From: Sandaracinaceae bacterium
GTDB lineage: Bacteria; Myxococcota_A; Polyangia; Polyangiales; Houyiibacteriaceae
Reading direction: 5' to 3'
NCBI GenBank assembly: GCA_020633055.1
Contig: JACKEJ010000005.1
Location: 496,001-560,000, forward strand
Length of the DNA: 64,000 nt
The translations under genes and the position numbers were made by a program. The notes below the pieces were generated by a model, which worked only from the letters and a program-made list of their open reading frames with translations, was not told where the DNA came from and made no database searches. Each line of letters opens with the position of its first letter. The stretch's first letter is position 1. Shown piece by piece: positions 7,966-16,033 of this stretch.

Positions 7966-8901
7966 CTAGCGTTCCGCGCTGACGTAGAGCTGCCAGTTCA
8001 CGCCCGCCGGGACGTTGGCGGCCACGATGGCACCGTCCGCGGAGAAGCCCAGGCGGAACGTGCTCGCGACGCGCACGGAGAGCTCCACGCCCGGGCTGAC
8101 GAAGCGGACGCTCGCGCCCAGCCCCACGGTGCTGCTGACGCCGCTGTTCCGGAACGGGGTCACGCCGACCAGGCGCAGGACGAGCTGCAGACGGTCCCAG
8201 CGTTCGCGCACGGGGCTCGTGCCGAGCTCGGCGCGGTACACCAGCTGCATCTGCTCGCCCGCCGAGAGCCCCTCCGGTCGGCCCTGCCGATACGCGAGGC
8301 CCCGCGCCCACAGGCCGAGCTCAGCGATGACGTAGTGCGCAAACGGCCAGCGCCGTCCTCCGTGAAAGCTGTGCCCCGCGTAGACCCGCAGCGCCACATC
8401 CAGCTCTCCGTCGCCTGTCGGCAAGGCCCGCGCGACGAACTGGTCTTCGACGCTCGCTCCAGCCCCGGCGGAAGGGGATGGATCGCCCGTGGGGAGACCC
8501 ACCTGCACGCCGAGCGCAAGGCGAAAGGGCGCCGTCAGGAGGCCCGTGTACGCGCCAATGCGTAGATCCCCGAGCCCCGCGGTCGCGCCCTGCTGCACCA
8601 GCACGGAGCGTCGAAACAGGTCTCCGTCGAGGCTCAGCGCGAGCCAGCGCGGGACGACGCCTACCTCCGTGTAGAAGCCGAGCGCGTGTTGCCGATAGCC
8701 GTCCCCAACGGGGCGCCGCTGTCCGTCGGGGCCATACAGCGAGCTGGCCCGGATGAGGCGGTAGCCGAGCTTCGCGTAGGCGTGGCCCGGCTCGCGGATC
8801 CAGGCCTGGGCGCGGGCGCTGGGGCTGGCTGCGAGCAAGGCCGTGATCAGGACCGCCAGGGCGGCGCCGGCACGCTCGGCGCGGTGTGTGACCCGCGTCA
8901 C
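7966..8901 (-). CDS. Exported outer-membrane beta-barrel-like protein
   Basis: The 311-residue product begins with a signal peptide (hydrophobic AALAVLITALLAASPSARA, probable cleavage after ARA). The mature part consists of alternating hydrophobic strands ending in aromatic residues, such as HAYAKLGYRLIRASSLY and LGFYTEVGVVPRWLALSL. Glycine/serine-rich turns and a final strand INWQLYV-like segment add to the pattern of a small outer-membrane barrel (transporter/YaiO/OmpL-like). No specific family motif was recognised. The GTG start overlaps the stop of the upstream DM13-like lipoprotein gene by 4 nt, so the two are probably coupled and may act together at the outer membrane. Function unknown. 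Confidence 0.65.
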   Translation of the reverse strand: MTRVTHRAERAGAALAVLITALLAASPSARAQAWIREPGHAYAKLGYRLIRASSLYGPDGQRRPVGDGYRQHALGFYTEVGVVPRWLALSLDGDLFRRSVLVQQGATAGLGDLRIGAYTGLLTAPFRLALGVQVGLPTGDPSPSAGAGASVEDQFVARALPTGDGELDVALRVYAGHSFHGGRRWPFAHYVIAELGLWARGLAYRQGRPEGLSAGEQMQLVYRAELGTSPVRERWDRLQLVLRLVGVTPFRNSGVSSTVGLGASVRFVSPGVELSVRVASTFRLGFSADGAIVAANVPAGVNWQLYVSAER

Positions 8902-9452
8902 GGCGCGGGCTCCAGCTGCGCGCGCGCGACCTCCACCGTGAACGGGAGGCAGTAGACGAACGCATACAGCGCGCCCGCACCCGCTTCGGGCGCTGCGTAC
9001 GACTGTGCCCCGGTGACGCTGCTCATGGGGCCGAGGGAGATGTCCCCGAGCGCGGGCTGGACCCCACCCGTGACGAGATCGCGCGTCGTCAGTAGCGCGA
9101 TGGGGCTGGGCACGCCCTGCGCGCGGAAATCGTCGGAGAAGCGCAGCGTCAGCGAGCCATCCACGAGCCTCCGCAGCTCGACGCTCCCGGAGGCGCCATA
9201 GCCCGAGCGCCCTTCGAGCGCCCCTGTGGCGATCAGCGCGCCGGTGTCGGCGTCCGCGCCCTCCCCCGCGTCGCTCGACCCGCCGTCCAGCGGGCCGTTG
9301 TCTGCGAGCCCTCCGTCTGCGGTCCCGCCATCACCCAGTGGACCTGGTCGGAGGCTCTCGAAGCGCGCATCGCACCCCAGGCCAAGGGCGCCACACAGGA
9401 TCAGGCTGGTCAGCGAGGTGCGCACGTGCCTCGTAGGCGCGTCCCGCGTCAT
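8898..9452 (-). CDS. Lipoprotein with DM13-like domain
   Basis: From ATG 9452 the 184-residue protein has a short basic N-terminus, a hydrophobic core and a lipobox (ALGLGC), so it should be lipidated. A linker of about 45 residues rich in Gly, Asp, Ala and Ser follows. The C-terminal 105 residues resemble the DM13 domain: a small beta-sandwich starting GALEGRSGYGASGSVELRR, a FSDDFRAQGVPSPIALL segment and an ending VYCLPFTVEVARAQL with the conserved Cys and Phe. DM13 proteins have been proposed to take part in electron transfer. It precedes and overlaps the barrel gene and is divergent from dut. A longer upstream frame exists, but the lipobox supports this start. Confidence 0.6.
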   Translation of the reverse strand: MTRDAPTRHVRTSLTSLILCGALGLGCDARFESLRPGPLGDGGTADGGLADNGPLDGGSSDAGEGADADTGALIATGALEGRSGYGASGSVELRRLVDGSLTLRFSDDFRAQGVPSPIALLTTRDLVTGGVQPALGDISLGPMSSVTGAQSYAAPEAGAGALYAFVYCLPFTVEVARAQLEPAP

Positions 9453-9541
9453 CGTTAGCCCGCATGACAGATTCCTGCCTCGACGCCTCGCGAGCGCGCG
9501 ATGGGGGTGCAGCGGAGCGCGCACGGTGGCAGAACGGCGGC

Positions 9542-10018
9542 ATGCAAGACGACGCTCCAGCAACTCGCCCCTCACTCCGTGTGGAGCGCCTCCGCCCGGG
9601 CGCCCTGGTGCCCGCCTACGCGTCCGCTGGGGCGGCAGGCCTCGATCTATCATGTGCGTTCGAAGACGAGACCCCTCGGGTGCTGGCGCCCGGGGCGACG
9701 CTCAAGGTCCCCATCGGGCTCCGGGTGGCGCTCCCCCCGGGACACGAGGGTCAGGTCCGCCCCCGCTCGGGGCTCGCGGCCAAACACGGGGTCACGGTCT
9801 TGAACGCCCCCGGCACCATCGACGAAGACTACCGCGGCGAGCTCATGGTGCTGCTGGTCAACCACGGGCCCGAACCCCTCGAGCTGCGCAACGGCATGCG
9901 CGTGGCCCAGCTGGTGGTGGCCCCCGTCACGCGTGTCGGGGTGGTGGAAGAGGCCATCGGGACCGACGAGACCGCCCGGGGGACCGGTGGCTTCGGCAGC
10001 ACGGGCACGGCCACCTGA
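9542..10018 (+). CDS. dut: dUTP diphosphatase (dUTPase)
   Basis: dUTPase hydrolyses dUTP to dUMP and pyrophosphate, keeping uracil out of DNA and feeding dTMP synthesis. All five motifs of the trimeric family are present in 158 residues: AGLDLS, RPRSGLA, the NAPGTIDEDYRGE catalytic motif with its Asp, RVAQLVV, and a C-terminal glycine-rich arm RGTGGFGSTG. ATG 9542 gives about the family's usual length; upstream in-frame starts would add residues with no family match. It is divergent from the DM13-like lipoprotein and followed by trxA after about 140 nt. Confidence 0.95.
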   Translation: MQDDAPATRPSLRVERLRPGALVPAYASAGAAGLDLSCAFEDETPRVLAPGATLKVPIGLRVALPPGHEGQVRPRSGLAAKHGVTVLNAPGTIDEDYRGELMVLLVNHGPEPLELRNGMRVAQLVVAPVTRVGVVEEAIGTDETARGTGGFGSTGTAT

Positions 10019-10097
10019 GCCCGCCGTAATGCGGCTCGAGGGCGGACGACTCCACCCCAAGAGACCACTGGCCACGGACGCCGCCTCAGGGCGCCAG

Positions 10098-10126
10098 TTG
10101 ACAGAAGCCTCGGGGATATCTACTCA
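10098..10126 (+). promoter_or_regulatory. Predicted sigma-70 promoter of trxA
   Basis: A perfect TTGACA (10098-10103) is followed after 17 nt by TACTCA (10121-10126). The -10 resembles the TACTAA box of the rRNA promoter in this window. It lies 36 nt before the trxA start codon. Confidence 0.5.
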
Positions 10127-10161
10127 GTCCCCTTCCGTACCCCTTCAGGAGATCCCTCACC

Positions 10162-10491
10162 ATGGCAGGAAAGAACATCGTCGCAGCGAACGACCTCAAC
10201 TTCGACGAGGCGGTCCTCGGCAGCGACACGCCCGTGCTCGTCGACTTCGCGGCCACGTGGTGCGGTCCCTGTAAGATGATCGCGCCGCTCGTCGAACAGC
10301 TCGCCGACGAGTACGAGGGTCGGGCCAAGGTCGCCAAGGTCGACATCGACGAGAGCCCCGGCACCGCCTCGCGCTTCGGCATCCGCGGCGTGCCCACGCT
10401 GATGGTGTTCAAGGGCGGCCAGGTCGTCGCGCAGCAGGTCGGCGCCGCCCCCAAGGGCAAGATCGCCGAGCTGATCGAGCGCTCCCTCTGA
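10162..10491 (+). CDS. trxA: Thioredoxin
   Basis: At 109 residues this is a single-domain thioredoxin with the active-site dithiol WCGPC (about residues 33-37), the buried Asp in VLVDFAATWC, and the cis-proline loop GVPTLMVFKGG. Thioredoxin reduces protein disulfides, for example in ribonucleotide reductase, using electrons from thioredoxin reductase. The start is supported by an AGGAG about 10 nt upstream. No signal peptide is visible, so it is cytoplasmic. A strong hairpin without a T run (10518-10527 with 10534-10543) follows the gene and may be a weak or factor-dependent end. Confidence 0.97.
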   Translation: MAGKNIVAANDLNFDEAVLGSDTPVLVDFAATWCGPCKMIAPLVEQLADEYEGRAKVAKVDIDESPGTASRFGIRGVPTLMVFKGGQVVAQQVGAAPKGKIAELIERSL

Positions 10492-10572
10492 GCGCCTGAC
10501 CCAGCGTCTCTCGCCGCGGCGCGGGCCTTTCGGGGCTCGCGCCGTATGCGTCTGTGGTGTAGGCTCGGCCGC

Positions 10573-11013
10573 ATGGCGGAGCACCGCATGTTCGTCTCGC
10601 AGACCACCCTCGACGAGTGGCTGGGCAAAGGTGACGTCGTCGTGGACGGCGACGTCATGTCCCTCGCGCGCGTCGGACGCTTCCAGCTCGAGACCGCGTT
10701 CCACTTCGTCGCCGAAGTCGCCGAGGGAGGCGACGCGGAAGAGCTCGTGGGCAAGGTCAAGACGCAGGAGCAGCTCCTCACCCTGGGCGGAGAGCACTGC
10801 GCGGGATCCGTGATCCTCGGAGACAACGCCTACGAGGTGGTCGAGGGCTTCCTGGGCGTGCCGGTCGAGGCCGAGGTCCGCGGCGACGCCTCCGACGAAG
10901 CAGGCATCAGCGGCTCCAGCCTGGCCGCGGTCACGCTCGCGGCGGCCGGAGAGGGTCCTCCGTCGCAAGAGATCGATCTCCTCGCGCAGTTCTTCCTGGG
11001 TTCCAAGAGCTGA
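10573..11013 (+). CDS. Conserved hypothetical protein
   Basis: I do not recognise this 146-residue acidic protein. It begins MAEHRMFVSQTTLDEWL, which looks like a structured N-terminus, and contains alternating strand-like segments (GDVVVDGDVMSL, FQLETAFHFVAEV) and helical segments (EELVGKVKTQEQLLTL), without transmembrane helices or a signal peptide. The C-terminal third is Gly/Ala/Ser-rich and ends in a helix IDLLAQFFLG. It lies 40 nt upstream of a pseudokinase-like gene in the same direction, so they may be co-transcribed. ATG 10573 is preferred over an ATG at 10546. Confidence 0.6.
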   Translation: MAEHRMFVSQTTLDEWLGKGDVVVDGDVMSLARVGRFQLETAFHFVAEVAEGGDAEELVGKVKTQEQLLTLGGEHCAGSVILGDNAYEVVEGFLGVPVEAEVRGDASDEAGISGSSLAAVTLAAAGEGPPSQEIDLLAQFFLGSKS

Positions 11014-11052
11014 CCCTCGAAGACCCGTCCCCCCCATCACCAGGTCACGCAG

Positions 11053-12651
11053 TTGCACGGCGGCACCACGCAAGAAAGCACCCCGCAAGGCCACGCCCCC
11101 CTCCGTCCGGGGTCGGTCATCGGCGAGCGCTACGAGGTCATTCGCCAGCTCGACCAAGACCCCCTGAGCGCGATCTACGAGTGCCGTGACCATGAAGACG
11201 ACGGCCTCGTGTGGGTGCGCCTGGCCAGCCCTGCGCTATGTCCGGACGCGGACACGGCCGCTGCCTACATGGCGCGCCTGACCTCGCTCGTGGGCGCGCG
11301 AGGACCCCACCTGGCCGGCCTACGCGCCGTCGACGTACATCAGGGCACCACGCTGTTCGTGGTGTCGAACCGATCCGCGGGGACGTCCCTCGCCGCCATG
11401 CTGTTGGACCGCAGTGAAGCACGCATGAACGCCGACGAGCTCTTGCCCATCATGGCGCAGCTGTCGGACGCGCTCGCCTCGTGCGCGGGTCGGCACCACG
11501 GCGAGGTGCGCCTCGAGCGCGTCTTCGTGGACACCACGGGCAAGGTCCAGCTGACGGGTCCGTTCCTGGTGGCAGCAGCGCCTCCCCGCGCCCTGGCCAC
11601 CGTGCTGCGCGCCCACGACAGGCTGCGCCGAGAATTCGCGCCCGAGGTGCTCACCGGGGTCGCGCGGGAGTCCGCCGACCTCTACGGCGCCGGACAGCTC
11701 GCCCTGCAGGCGCTCACCGGCGACCGCGCCAGCGAGCCCGGAGCCACCGTGCCCGCGCGCCTCGGTGGTGTCGGCGACGAGATCGCGAAGCTCATCGCTG
11801 CCCACCCGCGGCGTCGTCCCCCTTCGCTCACGCCTCTGCTGGATGCGCTGGCGAAGCAAGCAGGCACCATCGCGCCGGTGCGCGAGGTCGTGAGCGGCTC
11901 CATGCTCGAGCTCGACCCCGACGAAGACGACGGCGACGAGGTGGCCGAACCGACCGCAGTGGTGCGCCACCCCAACGCCGCCCTCGCGTCTCCGGAACAG
12001 AGCGGAAGCGTCCAGCTCACCCTCGAAGAGGTGCAGATCATGGACTCTGGTGACGCCGACCTCGACGACTTCGTGAGCAACCCGGCGCTGGCGGCCCGCG
12101 AGAGTGACCCACCCGAGCTCGAGGAAGAGGCCAAGACCCGTCAAGTCAAGGTCGCCGACATCCAACCCGCACCAAGCGTTGCGCGCACGGCTCACGGGCG
12201 CAGCGCCCTCGAGGACGCGCGCGGGCGCGAGCACTCGGCGCTGGCAGACGCTGGCGGCGACGATGGCGAACGCGCCCCGCGGGAAGACAGCAGCGACGAG
12301 CTCGTGCTGCCTCGCGACCAGGCCACCATGAAGATCGCGTACGCGGACATCGCGCCTCCCGCCGGCGCACAGCGCACGCGCCGAGGGGCCTCGACCCTGA
12401 TCACGCGGGTCCCCGCGGGCGCGCAGGCAGCGGCCGCGGAGGCCGCGACGCGGTCCGGACCGCGGAAGCCGAAGCGCAACATCCTGGTCCCGACGCTGGT
12501 GGCGGCCGTGGTCATCGTCGCGGCGAGCCTCGCCTTCGCGCTGTTCCGACAGTGGCGCGCAGAGCAAGACCAGCACGAGCGCGTTCGGGAGCACATCGAG
12601 AACCTCGAGCGCGAAGGCCAGAGCCCAGCGCCCGCGATCCAGTCGCCCTGA
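11053..12651 (+). CDS. Membrane-anchored protein with kinase-like (pseudokinase) domain
   Basis: In this 532-residue protein, residues of roughly 20-280 follow a Hanks-type kinase layout (GSVIGERYEVIRQL at the P-loop position, later a helical C-lobe with SADLYGAGQLALQALTG). The catalytic motifs are missing. The VAxK position reads LVWVRLAS, the HRDLKPEN position reads HHGEVRLERV, and no DFG is found (VQLTGPFL instead). A long acidic, low-complexity segment follows (about 285-475), then one membrane span (about 479-500, LVAAVVIVAASLAFALF) and a short charged tail. Such proteins are probably scaffolds or regulators. The only start I find upstream of the domain is TTG 11053, so the exact N-terminus is uncertain. 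Confidence 0.6.
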   Translation: MHGGTTQESTPQGHAPLRPGSVIGERYEVIRQLDQDPLSAIYECRDHEDDGLVWVRLASPALCPDADTAAAYMARLTSLVGARGPHLAGLRAVDVHQGTTLFVVSNRSAGTSLAAMLLDRSEARMNADELLPIMAQLSDALASCAGRHHGEVRLERVFVDTTGKVQLTGPFLVAAAPPRALATVLRAHDRLRREFAPEVLTGVARESADLYGAGQLALQALTGDRASEPGATVPARLGGVGDEIAKLIAAHPRRRPPSLTPLLDALAKQAGTIAPVREVVSGSMLELDPDEDDGDEVAEPTAVVRHPNAALASPEQSGSVQLTLEEVQIMDSGDADLDDFVSNPALAARESDPPELEEEAKTRQVKVADIQPAPSVARTAHGRSALEDARGREHSALADAGGDDGERAPREDSSDELVLPRDQATMKIAYADIAPPAGAQRTRRGASTLITRVPAGAQAAAAEAATRSGPRKPKRNILVPTLVAAVVIVAASLAFALFRQWRAEQDQHERVREHIENLEREGQSPAPAIQSP

Positions 12652-12728
12652 CGGGCGCGCATGCGCAATCGGCCTTACACTCTCTGCACCTGTGGGCGCC
12701 CCGTCGCGGCCGCAAGACCTCGTCTGCG

Positions 12729-13535
12729 ATGCTCATCTCCGGCCTCTTCATCACTACCGCCGTCCTGTACGGCATCGCGTGCGCGCTGTACCTGGCGCAC
12801 CTCACGCGCGGGCGCGCTGGACTGACGCGCGCCACGAACGCGGCTCTGGGAGCCGCGGTGGGCCTGCACGTCGCCTACCTCGTCAGTGACATCGCGGCGG
12901 GGCACACCTCCTTCACGGACATCTACCGCGTGCTGTCGCTGGTGTCGTTCGCCATCGTGGCCGTTTTCCTGGCGTCGACGCTTCGGCGCCCGGTGACCGT
13001 GCTGGGTGCGTTCATCACGCCAGTCACGCTGCTCTTCTTCCTCGCATCGGGGCTGGGACACAGCGTGGACTCGGTCTCCCCCGAGGTTCGCTCGCGGCTG
13101 CTCCCGTTCCACGTGGCGGTCAACGTGCTCGGTGTCAGCGCCTTCGCCCTCGCGTTCGGCGCCGCGCTCGCATACGTGCTCCAGGAGCGGCTGTTGCGTC
13201 GCAAGGAGCTCGGCGGAGTGTTCCAGCGGCTCCCCGCGCTCGACGTGCTGGACTCGCTGAGCTTCAGGGCCTCGCTCGTCGGCTTCTCGCTGCTCACCAT
13301 CGGCGTCGTGACGGGAGCGCTGTGGGTGGTCCGCGAGCACGCGAGCCAAGTCATGCTCGCCCCGGCCCCACTCATGGGCATCGCGACGTGGTGGGTGTTC
13401 GCCTCCATCCTGGGCCTGCGTGTCATGTCCGGCTGGCGCGGACGGCGAGCCGCCCTCGGGACCATCGTGGGCTTCCTGTGTGCGGTCAGCGTGCTCGCCT
13501 TCTACGCACTACGCGCTGGGAGCGTCGCCTCATGA
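12729..13535 (+). CDS. CcsA/HemX-family cytochrome c assembly membrane protein
   Basis: The 268-residue product is almost wholly hydrophobic, with about eight predicted membrane helices. It keeps the CcsA/HemX pattern: a short loop before FTDIYRVLSLVSF, conserved His in the ASGLGHSVDS and LLPFHVAVNVLG segments, and a C-terminal helix pair. The family includes CcsA, which handles haem for cytochrome c maturation (system II), and HemX, which sits next to hemA and influences its level. The stop overlaps the hemA start by 4 nt (ATGA), so the HemX-type role is at least as likely as CcsA. No ccsB/resB partner is seen in this window. Confidence 0.8.
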   Translation: MLISGLFITTAVLYGIACALYLAHLTRGRAGLTRATNAALGAAVGLHVAYLVSDIAAGHTSFTDIYRVLSLVSFAIVAVFLASTLRRPVTVLGAFITPVTLLFFLASGLGHSVDSVSPEVRSRLLPFHVAVNVLGVSAFALAFGAALAYVLQERLLRRKELGGVFQRLPALDVLDSLSFRASLVGFSLLTIGVVTGALWVVREHASQVMLAPAPLMGIATWWVFASILGLRVMSGWRGRRAALGTIVGFLCAVSVLAFYALRAGSVAS

Positions 13536-14929
13536 GCGGGGACCTGATCATCGTCGGGCTCTCGCACCACACGGCGCCCGTAGAGGTACGCGAGCGCCTG
13601 GCCACCGACGACGCCCACGTGCCCGCCGAGCTCCAGAGCCTCGTGACGGAGGCCGGTCTGCACGAGGCGCTGCTGCTCTCCACCTGCAACCGCGTGGAGC
13701 TGTACGCGCACGCGTCCGAGCCCCACCGCGCCATGGAGCAGGCCCGCGCCCACTTCCATGCGCGCGCCGGAGACGGAGTGCTCAGCTGCCTCTACCAGCA
13801 CCGCGGGGCCGACGCGACGCAGCACGCCTTCCGGGTAGCCGCCAGCCTGGACTCCCTGGTGGTCGGCGAGCCCCAGATCCTCGGGCAGGTGAAGACGGCC
13901 TTCGAGCTCGCCAACGACGCCGGGACCGTGGGCATGCTGCTGGGGCGCTGCTTCACGCGAGCGTTCGCTGTGGCGAAGCGCGTGCGTACCGAGACGCGCA
14001 TCGCCGAGGGAACGGTGAGCATCAGCTCGGTAGCCGCGGAGCTGGCCCAGAAGATCTTCGGCGACCTGCGCGGCCGCCGCGCGCTCCTGCTCGGTGCGGG
14101 CGTGATGGGCGAGACCGCTGCGCGCAGCCTCGGCGCCACGGGGGCACGGCTGGTCGTGATCAACCGCAGCCGCGAGAAGGCCGACGCCCTCGCTGCGTCC
14201 TGCGGCGGTGAAGCGCGCGACTACGAGCTGCTGCAGAGCGAGCTGGTCCAGGCCGACGTCGTGATCTCGTCGACCTCGTCCGACCGCTTCGTGCTCACCC
14301 GCGACCTCATGAAAGAGGTGTGTCGCGCTCGCCGTCACAGGCCGCTGTTCATCATCGACATCGCCGTGCCGCGGGACGTGGACCCGCGCGTCGCGGACAT
14401 GGACAACGTCTTCCTCTACGACGTGGACGACCTCCAGAAGGTCGCCGACGAGGGCTTGGCCCAGCGCCGCCAGGAGGCAGAGTCCGCCGAGGCCATCGTG
14501 CGCGCGGAGGTCGCCGAGTTCGAGGCGTGGCGCCGCACGCTCGCCCTGACCCCGACCATCGTGGAGCTGCGCGGCTACTTCCAACAGGTGGTGCGCGACG
14601 AGGTCGCGCGGACGTTGCCGCGCCTGTCGGCTCAAGGCGTCGAAGACGAGCGCGCGCTCAAGGCCATGAGCGAGGCCATCGTCAACAAGCTGCTACACCC
14701 TGCGCTCACGAACCTCAAGGCCAGCGCATCGCAACCCGAGGGCGAGCAGCTCATCGCGGCCACGCGCTTGCTCTTCCGACTGGATGTGCAGGGCGCGTCA
14801 CCACCGGATGCCGACGCGAACACGGCCTCCCCCGTCGGCGACACCGCCTCCGTCCACGACGCCCCACGATCCGGCCGCGAGCCCGCAGGCGCCCCCCCGC
14901 TGACCCCTCGAAAGACCCACCGCGCATGA
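13532..14929 (+). CDS. hemA: Glutamyl-tRNA reductase
   Basis: This enzyme reduces glutamyl-tRNA to glutamate-1-semialdehyde with NADPH, the first committed step of C5-pathway tetrapyrrole synthesis. The 465 residues show GLSHHTAPVEVRERLA at the N-terminus, the catalytic Cys in LSTCNRVELYA, the VGEPQILGQVK motif, a Rossmann domain (LLLGAGVMGETAARSL) and the C-terminal dimerisation helices. After the last helix comes an extra tail of about 45 residues rich in Pro, Ala, Asp and Thr, probably disordered. The gene overlaps ccsA/hemX upstream and hemC downstream by 4 nt each. Confidence 0.97.
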   Translation: MSGDLIIVGLSHHTAPVEVRERLATDDAHVPAELQSLVTEAGLHEALLLSTCNRVELYAHASEPHRAMEQARAHFHARAGDGVLSCLYQHRGADATQHAFRVAASLDSLVVGEPQILGQVKTAFELANDAGTVGMLLGRCFTRAFAVAKRVRTETRIAEGTVSISSVAAELAQKIFGDLRGRRALLLGAGVMGETAARSLGATGARLVVINRSREKADALAASCGGEARDYELLQSELVQADVVISSTSSDRFVLTRDLMKEVCRARRHRPLFIIDIAVPRDVDPRVADMDNVFLYDVDDLQKVADEGLAQRRQEAESAEAIVRAEVAEFEAWRRTLALTPTIVELRGYFQQVVRDEVARTLPRLSAQGVEDERALKAMSEAIVNKLLHPALTNLKASASQPEGEQLIAATRLLFRLDVQGASPPDADANTASPVGDTASVHDAPRSGREPAGAPPLTPRKTHRA

Positions 14930-15915
14930 GACTCCGCGTCGCCACCCGCCGCAGCAACCTGGCGCTGACCCAGATGCGCGCCTTCACGTCGCAGCTGACC
15001 GCGCTGCACCCGCACGTCACCGTGGAGGAAGTACACGTCACTACGCTGGGCGACCGCGTGACGGACCGTCCACTCGCCGCGATCGGGGGGAAGGGCCTGT
15101 TCATCTCCGAGGTGGAGGCGTGCGTCTCGCGTGGTGAGGCCGACTTCGCGGTCCACTCGCTGAAGGACGTGCCGGGTGACGTCGAGCTGGCGGACGGAAT
15201 GGCGCTCATCTGCTTGCCGGAGCGCGAGGACCCGCGCGACGTGCTGCTCACGCGTGACGGCACGGACCTGATGTCGCTCACGGCGGCGGCGCGCGTCGGG
15301 ACCACCTCCCTGCGGCGCGTGGCTCAGCTCCGCGTCCAGCGCCCCGACCTGCACTACGCCACGCTGCGTGGGAACGTGGAGACTCGCCTCGCCAAGCTCG
15401 ATGCCGGCGAGTTCGACGCCATCGTCCTGGCCGCGTCGGGGCTGCGCCGACTGAACCTGCTCGACGCGCGGCCCCATCAGCTCCTCGAGCGCGAGCTGTG
15501 CCTGCCCGCCGTTGGCCAGGGTACCCTCGCGATCGAGGCGCGCGCGGACAACCAAGCGCTGCGCGACCTCCTCGCGCCACTCGAACACGCGACCACCCGG
15601 CTGACCACCGAGGCCGAGCGCGCGCTGTTGCGCAGCCTCAGCGGCAGCTGCCGCGTCCCCATGGCCGGGCACGCCCTGCTTGACGAGGTCTCAGGGCGCA
15701 TGCGCCTCGACGGGTTCGTCGGAGGCATCGAGCACGACGAGACGCTGAGTGGGAGCAGCGAGATCTACCTGGAAGGGCGCACCCACGAAGCGCGCTGCGA
15801 AGAAGCCCGCGCCTTGGGGCGTGAGGTCGCGGAGGGCCTGATCGAGCGGGGCGCCCAGCGGCTCATGCGAGAAGCCGAGGCCGCGGTGCTGCGCCGCGAG
15901 CGCTCCAGCAACTGA
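14926..15915 (+). CDS. hemC: Hydroxymethylbilane synthase (porphobilinogen deaminase)
   Basis: HemC joins four porphobilinogens into hydroxymethylbilane using a covalently bound dipyrromethane cofactor. The 329-residue protein has the N-terminal RVATRRSNLALTQ motif, the conserved VHSLKDVP loop, GNVETRLAKLDAGEFDAIVLA, and the cofactor-binding Cys in LSGSCRVPMAGHA. The ATG lies inside the hemA stop (ATGA), so the enzymes of consecutive stages are translationally coupled. hemB, hemL and hemD are not in the window. No terminator was seen before the globin promoter 50 nt downstream. Confidence 0.97.
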   Translation: MRLRVATRRSNLALTQMRAFTSQLTALHPHVTVEEVHVTTLGDRVTDRPLAAIGGKGLFISEVEACVSRGEADFAVHSLKDVPGDVELADGMALICLPEREDPRDVLLTRDGTDLMSLTAAARVGTTSLRRVAQLRVQRPDLHYATLRGNVETRLAKLDAGEFDAIVLAASGLRRLNLLDARPHQLLERELCLPAVGQGTLAIEARADNQALRDLLAPLEHATTRLTTEAERALLRSLSGSCRVPMAGHALLDEVSGRMRLDGFVGGIEHDETLSGSSEIYLEGRTHEARCEEARALGREVAEGLIERGAQRLMREAEAAVLRRERSSN

Positions 15916-15964
15916 CCCAACGCCACGGGACGCTCACGAGCGCGACACGTCGGCGTCCCCCCGC

Positions 15965-16007
15965 TTGACGCCATCGCGCAGGGGCACTATTTGGTATTTT
16001 AGATACC
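15965..16007 (+). promoter_or_regulatory. Promoter with NsrR-like palindromic operator
   Basis: TTGACG (15965-15970), a 17-nt spacer and TATTTG (15988-15993) make a sigma-70 promoter. GGTAT (15993-15997) and ATACC (16003-16007) form a perfect inverted repeat with a 5-nt centre TTTAG, which starts inside the -10 and covers the expected start point. The TATTTTAGATA core resembles the AT-rich dyads described for NsrR, and the operon's second gene encodes an NsrR-like protein. A bound repressor would block transcription of globin and regulator together. Confidence 0.6.
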
Positions 16008-16033
16008 CATTCAACCACGACGAGGAGCAGCGC

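Noticed and set aside
9453..9653. Longer start for the DM13-like lipoprotein
   Set aside because: The extra 67 residues are Arg-rich without a signal, and the lipobox then would be internal; ATG 9452 gives a proper lipoprotein signal.
10518..10543. Hairpin after trxA as an intrinsic terminator
   Set aside because: The stem is strong but has no T run, and a gene starts 30 nt later; it is mentioned only under trxA.
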